Source: CAYFQB01 sp964345225 (GTDB lineage Bacteria > Nitrospirota > Thermodesulfovibrionia > Thermodesulfovibrionales > UBA6898). From it: a DNA stretch of 64,000 nucleotides. Of the stretch, positions 44,626 to 53,936 are shown one piece after another. Each line of letters begins with the position of its first letter. The stretch's first letter is position 1. The position numbers and the translations under genes were made by a program. The DNA is taken from contig CAYFQB010000053.1 of assembly GCA_964345225.1 (NCBI GenBank), positions 186,001 to 250,000 of the forward strand. Direction: 5' to 3'. The notes under the pieces are model-generated. The model was not told the origin of the DNA, did not search any database, and saw nothing but the letters and a program-made list of their open reading frames with translations.

Positions 44626-44982
44626 TTAAAATTCGCTTTCTATTTTGGGAACGGCAGACTTAAGGATAAAGCGCCCTTTACCATAATTTCCTTCGGGCTT
44701 AATCACAAGAGCCATATAATATCCATCCTTAATCTTTCTCATTATTATGCCACACTTGTCTGATATTATAGAAAACTCCTTTGGTTCTCCAAGTCCGAGG
44801 TTTTCTGCTGCGACACTAATATCTCTTATCATGGCAGAAGCTTCAGCTCCAAGACCTGTAAGGTCAATAAGTCTTTCAGATGCGTATTCCTGCACAGGGA
44901 TACCATCTGAGCCTATTATCATTGAGGAAACAGCACCATTTACCTGATTAACAGTCTCTTTAAGAACTTCCAAGAAATCCAT
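44626..44982 (-). CDS. Roadblock/LC7 domain protein
   Basis: 118 residues with the roadblock fold: an N-terminal helix, VSSMIIGSDGIPVQEYAS, central helix and IISDKCGIIMRKIKDGYYMALVI. Such proteins regulate small Ras-like GTPases of the MglA type in bacteria. It overlaps the TPR gene upstream by 23 bases; a second roadblock protein sits next to an MglA gene at 52665-53759. Confidence 0.87.
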   Translation of the reverse strand: MDFLEVLKETVNQVNGAVSSMIIGSDGIPVQEYASERLIDLTGLGAEASAMIRDISVAAENLGLGEPKEFSIISDKCGIIMRKIKDGYYMALVIKPEGNYGKGRFILKSAVPKIESEF

Positions 44983-46072
44983 TGTGTTTTTTTCTTATGG
45001 CTTCTAAAAATAGAGTTAATTTTGATATTATAACTTCTTTATCCTTACCCATCAGTTTTAATAGAGCCCTGAAGTCTTCAACTCGCTGTAAAACCTTTCT
45101 GTCATCAGGGTTGGACGAAAGAATACCCTGATATATTTTCATAGCTTCAAAATAATTCCCTTTGGATATCTGCCTTTCAGCGTCATCAATAGTTGCACTT
45201 TGCTCTGGAGGCTCCATCAAATCTACTAGGGGCTTCTCCTCATCAGCTAATGTTTCTTCTTTTATTTCCTCTGTATTTGACTCTTCTGATATGTCTTTGC
45301 TTTCAAGCTCATCGAAAATTTCAGATTCCTCAGTTTCACTAGCTTCAGCTATATCAGCAAATGATATCTCTTCTTCAGTACCTTCAACCTGCTCATCCAA
45401 CATCTTAATATCTTCATCCTCTTGATCGAGAATTTCCTCGGTTATGCCCTCACTTACCTCTTCTTTAACATCACCACCAAAAAGAGAATTTTCAAATTCA
45501 GTTAATTTTTCTTCATCAAAAGCTGAATCTAACTTTATTTCATCCGCTGAAGCAGCCTCTTCCGCGGTATCTGAAACATCTATCTCCTCAAGTTCTTCTT
45601 CTGGCATGGTAATCTCTTCTGATAGAGGTGGCTCAAATGCAGGTGATTCTTCAGATGGTACTTGTGCAGGCTCTTCACCTTCGAGCTCTCTTAATCTATC
45701 TAATGCATCTTCATCCATAGGGTTCAGCTTCAAAATTATTTTATAGGATTTTATTGCCAGATCTATTTCACCGATGTCTCTGTAAATTCCGGATAGCTTC
45801 TTGTGTGCATAAAGATTATCAGGTATTGATTCTATAACACTCTCGAACTCAGTCCGTGCCTCGTTAAGCATCTCCTTTTCAATATAGATCTTGCCTAACA
45901 ATACTCTTGCACTCATATAACCAGGTTGTGACTCGAGTCCGTTTAAAAGAACCTTTATCGCTTCATCGAGTATGCCTTCCTTTCTATATTCTTCAGCAAG
46001 AGGAACGAAGAGTTTGGAATTAGGGTCTTTCTCTACCTTTTCTTTAAGTTTTTCTATATCTTTTAAAGACAT
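44960..46072 (-). CDS. TPR-repeat protein with a long acidic linker
   Basis: 370 residues. About three tetratricopeptide repeats at 14-120 (AEEYRKEGILDEAIKVLLNG, LGKIYIEKEMLNEARTEFES, IYRDIGEIDLAIKSYKIIL), a very acidic low-complexity region at about 130-290 rich in Glu/Asp/Ser, and one more TPR near 297-330. No signal peptide. Probably a scaffold; the coupling to a roadblock gene suggests a link to GTPase-controlled polarity or motility, but this is inference. Confidence 0.87.
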   Translation of the reverse strand: MSLKDIEKLKEKVEKDPNSKLFVPLAEEYRKEGILDEAIKVLLNGLESQPGYMSARVLLGKIYIEKEMLNEARTEFESVIESIPDNLYAHKKLSGIYRDIGEIDLAIKSYKIILKLNPMDEDALDRLRELEGEEPAQVPSEESPAFEPPLSEEITMPEEELEEIDVSDTAEEAASADEIKLDSAFDEEKLTEFENSLFGGDVKEEVSEGITEEILDQEDEDIKMLDEQVEGTEEEISFADIAEASETEESEIFDELESKDISEESNTEEIKEETLADEEKPLVDLMEPPEQSATIDDAERQISKGNYFEAMKIYQGILSSNPDDRKVLQRVEDFRALLKLMGKDKEVIISKLTLFLEAIRKKHNGFLGSS

Positions 46073-46109
46073 GCCTTGCTCACATTTTTATCAAATTGTA
46101 TTGATAAAG

Positions 46110-47312
46110 TCAAGTTCTGATTTTAAATAATCTGTCCAAAATTGCCTCTGCTACATGATCCTTGCTCATTAGGTCAAGGCTTGTTTTTCCTTTCCTATCA
46201 ATAATCACTACTTTATTGGTATCCACTTCAAAACCAGAGTCCGGATCCGTAACGTCATTAAATACTATCATATCCATATCTTTATCTTTCATCTTTCCGA
46301 TAGCCCTGCTGATTTTCTTGCCAGTCTCTGCAGCAAACCCTATAACAAATGGTCTTCTGTCAGCCTTTATACACTCAGAGATTATATCCTTGGACTGTCT
46401 CAGCTTTAAAGAGAAGTTTCCGCACTTTTCAATCTTCGTTCCCGATTTATGAAGAGGGGTAAAATCAGAAACAGCAGCAGACATAATCAGAACAGTTGCA
46501 TGATTCATCTGTTTTTTTACTGCATTTAGCATTTCTTTAGATGTCTCTACCTGAATGAATTTTATACCATGTGGTTTATTCAATGACGATGGACCACTTA
46601 TAAGAGTAACATTGGCACCTCTGTTTCTTGCTGTCTTAGCTAAAGAAAAGCCCATCTTTCCTGAAGACCTGTTCGAAATAAATCTAACCGGATCGATGTA
46701 CTCCCTTGTAGGGCCAGCGGTAACAACGATATTTTCATCAACAAGGTCTTTCTTTGACAGTACACCCTTTACTGCTTCCACTATATCAGATATATCTGAC
46801 ATCCTTCCCATGCCTTCTTCTCCACATGCGAGACTGCCCTTTTCAGGACCAATCTGTACTACACCTAATGAATTAATTTTTTTCAGGTTCTGCTGAAAAA
46901 TCTTATTCTCGTACATTCTCCAGTTCATAGAAGGCGCAATAATTATTTTACCGCTATATGAAAGCAGGCATGTACTAAGAAGATCATCCGCAATCCCATT
47001 GGCAAATTTTGCTATTATATTAGCAGTAGCAGGAGCTATAAGCATTAAGTCGGCAGTGGCAGGCAGTTTTATATGAGCCATTGGCTCATCAAACAAGGAG
47101 GAATATACCCTGTTTTGCGAAGCAATTTCAAGAGAAAGAGGCGTTACAAACTTTTTGGAAGCCTTGGTCATTATAACAAAGACCGAAGCTCCTTCTTCAC
47201 TCAGTCTTCTGACCAGTTCAACTGACTTATATGCGGCGACCCCTCCGGTAACCCCATAAAGTACAGACTTATTCTTCAGAATTTTTTTCCTTTCTGTCGC
47301 CGAAGAGCTCAT
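46110..47312 (-). CDS. coaBC: Bifunctional phosphopantothenoylcysteine decarboxylase/synthase CoaBC
   Basis: Fused flavoprotein making 4'-phosphopantetheine for coenzyme A. CoaC half: GVTGGVAAYKSVELVRRL, the catalytic His in MAHIKLPATADLMLIAPATAN, and APSMNWRMYEN; CoaB half: VTAGPTREYIDPVRFISNRSSGKMG and FNDVT. I take the ATG at 47312, giving 400 residues; it lies within rpoZ (44-base overlap) and lacks a ribosome site, so the true start is uncertain. Confidence 0.93.
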   Translation of the reverse strand: MSSSATERKKILKNKSVLYGVTGGVAAYKSVELVRRLSEEGASVFVIMTKASKKFVTPLSLEIASQNRVYSSLFDEPMAHIKLPATADLMLIAPATANIIAKFANGIADDLLSTCLLSYSGKIIIAPSMNWRMYENKIFQQNLKKINSLGVVQIGPEKGSLACGEEGMGRMSDISDIVEAVKGVLSKKDLVDENIVVTAGPTREYIDPVRFISNRSSGKMGFSLAKTARNRGANVTLISGPSSLNKPHGIKFIQVETSKEMLNAVKKQMNHATVLIMSAAVSDFTPLHKSGTKIEKCGNFSLKLRQSKDIISECIKADRRPFVIGFAAETGKKISRAIGKMKDKDMDMIVFNDVTDPDSGFEVDTNKVVIIDRKGKTSLDLMSKDHVAEAILDRLFKIRT

Positions 47313-47667
47313 CGAAAGCAATTTTATCCGTTGTTTCCTTCTCATGTAGGTAAACTTTCAAATCTTTTTCAATTTCGCTGAGTTCTTCACTCGTTGCCAT
47401 TTTTCTACTTTCCTCAAGGAGCTTTCTGTAGTCAAACTTACTGGCTTCTTCCTTTGCCTTTCTCGCTTCTTCTCCCGTAATAAAATCAAGTTTATTATCG
47501 ATAGCTTCTTCAATTGCTATCGAGGTAATTCTTTTTGACTTGGTCTGTATCTTCGGCTTTGCGTCTAATGAAAGTTCCTTTGCCCTCTGAGAAGCAATTG
47601 CTACCAGCCTGTATTTACTGTCAATATTATTTTTGTCATATACCACAGGCAGAGAAATAATATCCAT
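47269..47667 (-). CDS. rpoZ: RNA polymerase omega subunit (RpoZ-like, long form)
   Basis: 132 residues, with the omega signature SKYRLVAIASQRAKEL and ITSIAIEEAIDNKLDF in the first half; the second half is an extra charged helical tail, longer than the usual 70-90 residue omega. Position between gmk and coaBC is the classic rpoZ location. Confidence 0.88.
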   Translation of the reverse strand: MDIISLPVVYDKNNIDSKYRLVAIASQRAKELSLDAKPKIQTKSKRITSIAIEEAIDNKLDFITGEEARKAKEEASKFDYRKLLEESRKMATSEELSEIEKDLKVYLHEKETTDKIAFDELFGDRKEKNSEE

Positions 47668-47676
47668 TTTCCCCTC

Positions 47677-48324
47677 CTAATTAAGATATTTTATTATCCA
47701 ATCTGGATCTATTTTTTTATTCCTGAGTCTTTCAGCAATTATTATAGCTTCTAGCTGCCTTATTGAATCTCTCAGTATATTATTTACTATAACATAATCA
47801 TACATTTCATATTCTTTGATTTCATTAACAGCGAGTTTCAGCCTCATTTGAATATCTTTTTTTGAATTGCTCATCCTTTTTTCAAGCCTCTCCCTTAGTA
47901 TCTCCATGGATGGCGGAAGAATAAATATAAATACACCATCATCGAATGACTTTCTAAACTGTTTTGCACCCTGGGTATCTATATCAAGTATTATATCAAA
48001 GCCAGAATGCAAAAGATTCTTAAGCCTCTTTTTAGAGGTGCCGTAAAGATTACCATGAACCTCAGCCCACTCAATAAAATCTCCTCCTGCGATCATCTTT
48101 TTGAATTTTCCACTACTTATAAAAGAATAATCAACGTCATTAACTTCTCCTTTTCTTGGCTTTCGGGTGGTATAGGAAACTGATTGTACAAGTCCATCAA
48201 CGGTACTGATTATTTTCTTACATAGCGTTGTTTTACCTGCTCCCGAAGGAGCAGAAACTATAAATATATTACCTTTACCCCGTAAAAAAGGCCCGGGCTT
48301 TACACGGGGTTTACTCTTCTTCAA
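47677..48324 (-). CDS. gmk: Guanylate kinase Gmk with repeat-encoded N-terminus
   Basis: 215 residues; phosphorylates GMP to GDP. P-loop [33 protein letters not shown] and [15 protein letters not shown] are diagnostic. Start TTG at 48324 with AAGGGG five bases upstream, overlapping the remA stop. Codons for residues about 5-17 are supplied by an ACCCCGT...ACGGGGT palindrome, so the extra N-terminal tail is probably of repeat origin. Confidence 0.94.
   Translation of the reverse strand: MKKSKPRVKPGPFLRGKGNIFIVSAPSGAGKTTLCKKIISTVDGLVQSVSYTTRKPRKGEVNDVDYSFISSGKFKKMIAGGDFIEWAEVHGNLYGTSKKRLKNLLHSGFDIILDIDTQGAKQFRKSFDDGVFIFILPPSMEILRERLEKRMSNSKKDIQMRLKLAVNEIKEYEMYDYVIVNNILRDSIRQLEAIIIAERLRNKKIDPDWIIKYLN
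48274..48313. repeat. ACCCCGT/ACGGGGT palindrome at the remA-gmk junction
   Basis: ACCCCGT (48277-48283) and ACGGGGT (48304-48310) enclose GGCCCGGGC, itself part of an inner palindrome. On the coding strand it forms the first codons of gmk. Related copies lie at 29604, 40435, 53937 and 59490. Confidence 0.7.
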
Positions 48325-48595
48325 GCGACCCCTTCCCTTCTGTAAATCTCTGAGTAATTGTTTCTGCCTGAAGGGCAGAAAGTATAATATGATTACTGTC
48401 AGTTATTATTATTGAACGCGTACGTCTTCCCTGTGTTGCATCAACTAACTTCCCTCCTTTTTTGGCCTCCTCTCTCATCCTCTTAATCGGAGCAGAACCA
48501 GGTGTTACAATAGCAACTACTTTTGATGATGCCACAACATTCCCGAAGCCTATGTTTACAAGAACAGGGCTAACATCACTCTTCTTCATATTCAC
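48311..48595 (-). CDS. RemA/DUF370 family regulator
   Basis: 94 residues with the family pattern [29 protein letters not shown] and [24 protein letters not shown]. In Bacillus, RemA is a DNA-binding activator of biofilm matrix genes; in other phyla the protein is generally found, as here, between yicC and gmk and its role is less clear. It overlaps gmk by 14 bases. Confidence 0.92.
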   Translation of the reverse strand: MNMKKSDVSPVLVNIGFGNVVASSKVVAIVTPGSAPIKRMREEAKKGGKLVDATQGRRTRSIIITDSNHIILSALQAETITQRFTEGKGSLEEE

Positions 48596-48657
48596 CTCCC
48601 TAAAGGTAATAATCTGAGGCTAAGGTTTGGCATTACATTAACCTTAACTTAGTTTTT

Positions 48658-49509
48658 TTACTGTATATTCTGCACCTGTTCTCTCATCTTTTCTATCTCG
48701 GTTTTCATCTCTATTACCAAACTAGAGATATTATAATCAGAGGACTTTGATGTTATTGTATTCACCTCTCTGTTAAGTTCTTGTAAGATAAAATCGAGCT
48801 TTCTCCCTAAAGTATTACCATTAGCAATTATTATTTCTTTAAACTGTTTAACATGGCTTTCTATCCTTGCAATTTCCTCTGATATATCAAGTCTTGCAAC
48901 AATTATTGCAGCCTCCTGAAGTATATGGTTATCGTCAATATCTTTTCCTTCAAGGATAATCTTCAACCTGTCATTGAATCTTTCCTTTATCTCTGCGCTG
49001 ACCTTACTGGATAGATTTTTAATCTTCTCATTCATCATGCCCAGTGAATCTGCCATCTGAAGAAGCTCTGCGGTAAGTGACTCACCCTCACTAATTCTCA
49101 TCTGATATAAATCTTCCATTGCTTGCTTGAAAATACCGTTAATTACATCGATATCAAACTTCTGGCTCGTTTGCATAAACATTTCGCGAAAATAAGTCAT
49201 AACATTTATATCAAGTTCACCGGGAATTGAAAACTCTTCCTGCAGCTTTTTCAAAGCCTCATAAATTCTTCTGACAAAATCGGCATTAATATCTAAATCT
49301 ACACTACCATACTCCGTGATTAAGATGTTTACATCAAATTTTCCCCTTGAAAACCGCTCTTTCAATGCATTTCTAAAACCAATTTCAAACTTATTTAAAA
49401 AGGCAGGTGCCTTTATATAGATATCCAGAAATCTATGGTTTAACGAACGAATCTCGACCCTGCAACCATTTTGCTCAGCACTCCCAAAACCAGTCATACT
49501 CTGTATCAT
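48658..49509 (-). CDS. yicC: YicC/YloC family endoribonuclease
   Basis: 283 residues. N-terminal IQSMTGFGSAEQ and VEIRSLNHRFLDIYIKAP, C-terminal GRKLDFILQELNREVNTITSKSSD are the family signatures. YicC-type proteins act on RNA. I use the ATG at 49509, directly before IQSMTGFG, rather than 49548. Head of the yicC-remA-gmk-rpoZ-coaBC group, divergent from porG. Confidence 0.93.
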   Translation of the reverse strand: MIQSMTGFGSAEQNGCRVEIRSLNHRFLDIYIKAPAFLNKFEIGFRNALKERFSRGKFDVNILITEYGSVDLDINADFVRRIYEALKKLQEEFSIPGELDINVMTYFREMFMQTSQKFDIDVINGIFKQAMEDLYQMRISEGESLTAELLQMADSLGMMNEKIKNLSSKVSAEIKERFNDRLKIILEGKDIDDNHILQEAAIIVARLDISEEIARIESHVKQFKEIIIANGNTLGRKLDFILQELNREVNTITSKSSDYNISSLVIEMKTEIEKMREQVQNIQ

Positions 49510-49645
49510 GATTAGATAAACTATAAAACAGTCACTAAATTTAGTCAAATTAGCTTAAAATTATATATAATAAATAAGAAATCTCCTTGAAAAATAGACC
49601 TAAAATTTACTAAACTTAAAATCCAATTCATTTCTGGAGGAAAAA

Positions 49646-50221
49646 ATGTCTGAAATTATTGAGATAAGATGGCATGGAAGGGGGGGCCAGGGCACAGTAA
49701 CTGCTGCAAAAGTACTCGCAGATACCTGTCTGAGTGGTGGAAGACATGTACAAGCATTTCCTGAATACGGGCCTGAAAGGGCTGGTGCCCCTTTAAGGGC
49801 ATACAACAGGGTTAGCACAAAAGAACTCAGAATGCACTGTCCTGTTCTTCTTCCCGATGTTGTATCTGTTGTAGATGCGACGCTTCTTGACAGCATAAAT
49901 ATTGCTGAAGGAGCAAAGGAAGACACAATTTTCATAATAAATACCTCTAAAAGCCCTGAAGAAATAAGAAAAAAATTAAGTGTTTTACCCGGACAAAAAG
50001 TATATATGGTTGATGCAACCAAAATAGCACTCGATTGTTTCGGGAGGGCACTGCCAAATTCGCCTATGCTCGGGGCAGTATGCAGGATAACCGGCCTTGT
50101 CACCCTCGAACATCTTTTAGAGGGTGTAAGGAAAAGCTTTGGGAAAAAATTTTCTCAGAAGATCATAGACGGTAACCTTGAGGCTACAAAAAGAGGCTAC
50201 GAGGAGGTTAAAGAAGGATGA
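49646..50221 (+). CDS. porG: 2-oxoacid:ferredoxin oxidoreductase gamma subunit PorG
   Basis: 191 residues with IRWHGRGGQGTVTAAKVLAD, EYGPERAGAPLRAYNRVS and the C-terminal GYEEVKEG. This subunit shapes the CoA/substrate site of the heterotetrameric pyruvate (or related) ferredoxin oxidoreductase. A GGAGG site precedes the ATG; the gene overlaps porD by four bases. Confidence 0.94.
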   Translation: MSEIIEIRWHGRGGQGTVTAAKVLADTCLSGGRHVQAFPEYGPERAGAPLRAYNRVSTKELRMHCPVLLPDVVSVVDATLLDSINIAEGAKEDTIFIINTSKSPEEIRKKLSVLPGQKVYMVDATKIALDCFGRALPNSPMLGAVCRITGLVTLEHLLEGVRKSFGKKFSQKIIDGNLEATKRGYEEVKEG

Positions 50222-50511
50222 AACCAAAAGGATGGAAAGATTTAGCGCCAGGCTCTGTTATCCTAGAGGGTGGGAATGCTGTCAACTTCAAAACAGGTTC
50301 CTGGAGAGCGTTCAAACCGGTATGGAAAGAAGAAAACTGTATCCATTGTCTTTTCTGCTGGCTCTACTGCCCTGATATGGCTGTAAAGGTCAAGGATGGC
50401 AAAAGGGCAGAATTTGACTACGATTTCTGTAAAGGATGCGGAATCTGCGCACTTGAGTGTCCTGGCAAAAAAGGCAAAAAGGCAATCGAAATGGTAGAGG
50501 AGGGCAAATAG
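50218..50511 (+). CDS. porD: 2-oxoacid:ferredoxin oxidoreductase delta subunit PorD (two 4Fe-4S)
   Basis: 97 residues with two ferredoxin motifs, CIHCLFCWLYCPD and CKGCGICALECP, which carry electrons from the thiamine site to ferredoxin. Its TAG stop is followed at once by the porA ATG. Confidence 0.94.
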   Translation: MKPKGWKDLAPGSVILEGGNAVNFKTGSWRAFKPVWKEENCIHCLFCWLYCPDMAVKVKDGKRAEFDYDFCKGCGICALECPGKKGKKAIEMVEEGK

Positions 50512-51690
50512 ATGGCACAGGTTGTAGCTGTTACAGGAAATGAAGCGGTTGCAAATGCACTCCGCCAGATAAATCCGGATGTATGCGGTGTTTATCCCAT
50601 TACACCACAGACAGATATGATGCAGAAGTTTGCATCATTTGTGTCTGACGGTAAAGTTGATACAGAAGTTATTCTTGTTGAAAGTGAGCATAGCTCAATG
50701 AGCGCCTGTATCGGAGCTTCTGCTGCAGGCGGCAGAGTCGTTACTGCCACATCATCCCAGGGTCTTGCTCTCATGTGGGAAATGCTCCACATTGCATCCG
50801 GCGACAGGCTTCCGATCATCATGCCTGTTGTCAACCGTGCACTTTCAGCACCACTGAACATCCACGGTGACCATTCAGATGCCATGGGTGCTAGAGACAC
50901 GGGCTGGATTCAGCTCTGGTCTGAAAATTCTCAGGAGGCATATGACAACACTATACAGGCATTCAAAATCGGGGAACATATGGATATCAGGCTTCCTGTC
51001 ATGATCTGTCTCGACGGGTTCATAATAAGCCATTCAATCGAACGGATAGAATATCTTGAAGATAAAGAGGTTAAAAATTTTGTTGGTGAATTCAAAAACT
51101 TCCTCCCACTCCTTGACCTAAGCAAACCCAAAAGTTACGGACCGTTAATCCTCCCGGATCTCTATCATGAATATAAAAGAGCTCAGCATGAGGTCATGAC
51201 AAAGGTAAAGGATGTTGTTCTTGATGTAGCAAAAGATTTCGAAAAACTTAGCGGTAGAAAGTATGGTCTATTCGAATCTTACAGACTGGATGATGCTGAC
51301 ATTGCACTTGTAATTCTCAGCTCTGCAGCAGGAACATCAAAAGATGTTATAGATAATTACAGGGACAAAGGCATCAAGGCAGGGCTTATTAAACCCCGGC
51401 TCTTTAGACCCTTCCCGTACGTGGAGATAGCTGAGGCACTGAAAAATACAAAAGCAGTGTGCATTATGGATAGAGCAGACTCTTTTGGGGGGTATGGTCC
51501 TCTTTTTATGGAGATCACCTCTGCACTATACCCTCTCAAGGAAAAACCCGTTCTGATTAACAAAATTTACGGACTGGGTGGTAGAGACTATTTGCCACAG
51601 CATGCTGAGACAGTCCTTAATGAACTTATTGAAATTGCAAAGGGTGGAAAAGCCAGAATTATAAAAGAATATATAGGAGTGAGGGAATAA
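50512..51690 (+). CDS. porA: 2-oxoacid:ferredoxin oxidoreductase alpha subunit PorA
   Basis: 392 residues: pyrimidine-binding domain beginning VVAVTGNEAVANALRQINPDV with YPITPQTDMMQ, EHSSMSACIGASAAGGRVVTATSSQGL, and a C-terminal domain II with YLPQHAETVLNEL. Order G-D-A-B and the YPITP motif fit pyruvate oxidoreductase, though 2-oxoisovalerate cannot be excluded. Confidence 0.94.
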   Translation: MAQVVAVTGNEAVANALRQINPDVCGVYPITPQTDMMQKFASFVSDGKVDTEVILVESEHSSMSACIGASAAGGRVVTATSSQGLALMWEMLHIASGDRLPIIMPVVNRALSAPLNIHGDHSDAMGARDTGWIQLWSENSQEAYDNTIQAFKIGEHMDIRLPVMICLDGFIISHSIERIEYLEDKEVKNFVGEFKNFLPLLDLSKPKSYGPLILPDLYHEYKRAQHEVMTKVKDVVLDVAKDFEKLSGRKYGLFESYRLDDADIALVILSSAAGTSKDVIDNYRDKGIKAGLIKPRLFRPFPYVEIAEALKNTKAVCIMDRADSFGGYGPLFMEITSALYPLKEKPVLINKIYGLGGRDYLPQHAETVLNELIEIAKGGKARIIKEYIGVRE

Positions 51691-51691
51691 A

Positions 51692-52630
51692 ATGGCTAAA
51701 GCTAAAGGAATTACATTAAAAGAGCTGTCCAAAAAAGAAGACCTGTTTACACATGGGCACAGGCTCTGTGCCGGGTGTGGTGCCCCCATCATTGTAAAAA
51801 TGGTACTTCTTGCTACAGACTACCCGGTGATCGCATCAAACGCCACTGGATGTCTGGAAGTATCAAGCTGCATATCTGAGTATACTGCATGGAAAATCCC
51901 GTGGATACATACCGCCTTTGAAAATGCAGCCGCTACCATATCAGGCGTTGAAACCATGTACCGGTCACTAAAGAAACAGGGGAAGATAGACAAGAAAATA
52001 AAATTTATTGCTTTTGGAGGCGACGGCGGAACCTATGATATTGGAATCCAGAGCCTTTCCGGTGCAATGGAACGCTGGCATGATATGATATATATCTGTT
52101 ATGACAACGGTGCATATATGAACACAGGCATCCAGCGCTCAAGTGCAACACCTCTTGGTGCAGATACCACTACCTGTCCAGCGGGCTCAGTGATTCCCGG
52201 AAAACTGAGGCCGAGGAAAAACCTTACGAAAATAATGGCTGCCCACAATATCCCTTACGCGGCTCAGGCATCCCCTTCTCACTGGATGGACTTAATGAAA
52301 AAGGTTAAAAAAGCCCATGAGATAGAAGGTCCGAAGTTCATAAATATAATCTCAGCATGTAATCGTGGATGGCGTTCAAAGACCAATGACGCTATTACTA
52401 TAAGCAGGCTTGCTGTAAACACATGTTACTGGCCTCTCTATGAAATAGAAAATGGTGTAACAAATATTACATTTACTCCTAAAGAAAAGAAACCGATAGT
52501 TGATTTTCTGAAACTGCAGGGCAGATTCAAACATCTTTTTTCACCGGAAAACGAATGGTTATTAAAACAGGTCCAGGAAGAAATTGACAAGGAATGGGAA
52601 AAACTGCAGAAAGAAGCAAAATGCGGTTGA
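51692..52630 (+). CDS. porB: 2-oxoacid:ferredoxin oxidoreductase beta subunit PorB
   Basis: 312 residues. GHRLCAGCGAPIIVKMV, the thiamine diphosphate motif GGDGGTYDIGIQSLSGAMER with CYDNGAYMNTGIQRS, and cluster-binding cysteines (CAGC, a third at NATGCLEVSS, and one in the C-terminal half) are seen. Completes the enzyme that interconverts acetyl-CoA plus CO2 and pyruvate in anaerobes. Confidence 0.95.
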   Translation: MAKAKGITLKELSKKEDLFTHGHRLCAGCGAPIIVKMVLLATDYPVIASNATGCLEVSSCISEYTAWKIPWIHTAFENAAATISGVETMYRSLKKQGKIDKKIKFIAFGGDGGTYDIGIQSLSGAMERWHDMIYICYDNGAYMNTGIQRSSATPLGADTTTCPAGSVIPGKLRPRKNLTKIMAAHNIPYAAQASPSHWMDLMKKVKKAHEIEGPKFINIISACNRGWRSKTNDAITISRLAVNTCYWPLYEIENGVTNITFTPKEKKPIVDFLKLQGRFKHLFSPENEWLLKQVQEEIDKEWEKLQKEAKCG

Positions 52631-52664
52631 TAAAGATAATAAAATGTGATATTTTCAAATTGCA

Positions 52665-53159
52665 ATGAGTGGTTCTGATCTAGTTATGTATGAAGAGGAG
52701 TTCCAAAAAATTAACGAGGAACTCCAGAGACTTTATCAACAGACAAATGCTAAAGTAGTCTTCCTTGTGGACAAGAATGGCCAGCTGATTGCATCAGCCG
52801 GTGAAACACGTGACCTGGATACAACCTCGCTTGCATCTCTGACTGCAGGCAATATAGCAGCTACAGGTGGAATAGCACGACTGCTCGGTGAAAAAGAGTT
52901 TTCAATTCTCTTTCATGAGGGTGAAAAAGACAACATACATATCTCACTTATTGGAAAGAGAGTTATTCTTGTAGTTATTTTCGACAACAAATCTTCACTT
53001 GGACTTGTCCGCTTAAGGGTTAAGAAGGCTTCAGAATCTTTTGTCAGTATGTTTAATGAAATAATCGCCAAGGCAGAACAAGAAAAGGTTGAGGGCAAAT
53101 TTGATGAATCACCATTTGCAGAAATCAGTGATGATGATATAGACAATCTATTCAGGTAG
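52665..53159 (+). CDS. mglB: MglB-type roadblock/LC7 protein
   Basis: 164 residues with a roadblock domain (NAKVVFLVDKNGQLIASAGE, SLASLTAGNIAATGGIARLLGE, FSILFHEGEKDNIHISLIG) and an acidic C-terminal tail. Placed 12 bases before an MglA GTPase, so by context the GTPase-activating partner MglB. Start could also be the ATG at 52686. Confidence 0.9.
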   Translation: MSGSDLVMYEEEFQKINEELQRLYQQTNAKVVFLVDKNGQLIASAGETRDLDTTSLASLTAGNIAATGGIARLLGEKEFSILFHEGEKDNIHISLIGKRVILVVIFDNKSSLGLVRLRVKKASESFVSMFNEIIAKAEQEKVEGKFDESPFAEISDDDIDNLFR

Positions 53160-53171
53160 GTACCCTATTAA

Positions 53172-53759
53172 GTGTCTTTTATAAACTATTCCTCACGTGA
53201 AATTAACTGCAAAATTGTTTACTATGGGCCAGGGCTCTGTGGGAAAACAACAAACCTTCAATACATATATAAAAGAACAAATCCGGTACAGAAAGGAAAG
53301 CTAATTTCTCTTGCAACCGAAACTGAGAGAACACTTTTTTTCGATTTCCTTCCACTTGCCCTAGGTGATATCAAAGGCTTCAAGATACGTTTTCATCTCT
53401 ATACAGTCCCGGGGCAAGTCTTCTATGCCGCCAGCAGAAAACTTATCCTGAAAGGTGTCGATGGTGTTGTATTTGTTGCCGACAGCCAGATAGAGAGAAT
53501 GGAAGCAAACGTGGAAAGCCTTGATGACCTTAGAATCAACCTCGCCGAACAGGGCTACGAACTGGAGAAACTGCCTTTTACGATACAATACAACAAAAGA
53601 GACCTGCCGAATATAGCACCGATTGATAATATGAATAAATTATTAAACCACCGGAGTGTGCCCTGGTTCGAGGCTGTTGCTCCTTCAGGTTCTGGAGTTT
53701 TTGAAACATTAAAAAGTGTTGCAAAGCAGGTCTTAACCGAACTGAAAAAACATTATTAG
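53172..53759 (+). CDS. mglA: MglA-type Ras-like GTPase
   Basis: 195 residues. P-loop YYGPGLCGKTTNL, switch region TERTLFFDFLPL, TVPGQVFY in place of DxxG, and the base motif NKRD. MglA sets cell polarity and gliding in myxobacteria; its role here is unknown. The GTG start leads into FINYSSREINCKIVYYGPG. Hairpins at 53779 and 53992 follow. Confidence 0.93.
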   Translation: MSFINYSSREINCKIVYYGPGLCGKTTNLQYIYKRTNPVQKGKLISLATETERTLFFDFLPLALGDIKGFKIRFHLYTVPGQVFYAASRKLILKGVDGVVFVADSQIERMEANVESLDDLRINLAEQGYELEKLPFTIQYNKRDLPNIAPIDNMNKLLNHRSVPWFEAVAPSGSGVFETLKSVAKQVLTELKKHY

Positions 53760-53776
53760 TTTTCAAAAAACAAATT

Positions 53777-53815
53777 TTACCCTGTTAAAAAGGCTAAGGT
53801 CTTCTAACAGGGTTT
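53777..53815 (+). repeat. ACCCTGTTA inverted repeat after mglA
   Basis: ACCCTGTTA (53779-53787) pairs perfectly with TAACAGGGT (53805-53813), with partial pairing continuing inwards. A variant of the ACCCCGT family. It lies 20 bases after the mglA stop and lacks a T-tract. Confidence 0.65.
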
Positions 53816-53936
53816 ACTTAAGATCATTATTCCCCCTTTCTCAACAACCAAACCCTTTTCTTTTATCCATGAAATAAAAGAAGCATAAAAGGTAAAATAT
53901 TAATATTACAGTTCAGAGTACGTTTTAAAAAAACAG

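Noticed and set aside
49600..50103. 167-codon minus-strand ORF
   Set aside because: Antisense to porG, an intact conserved gene, with no ribosome site.
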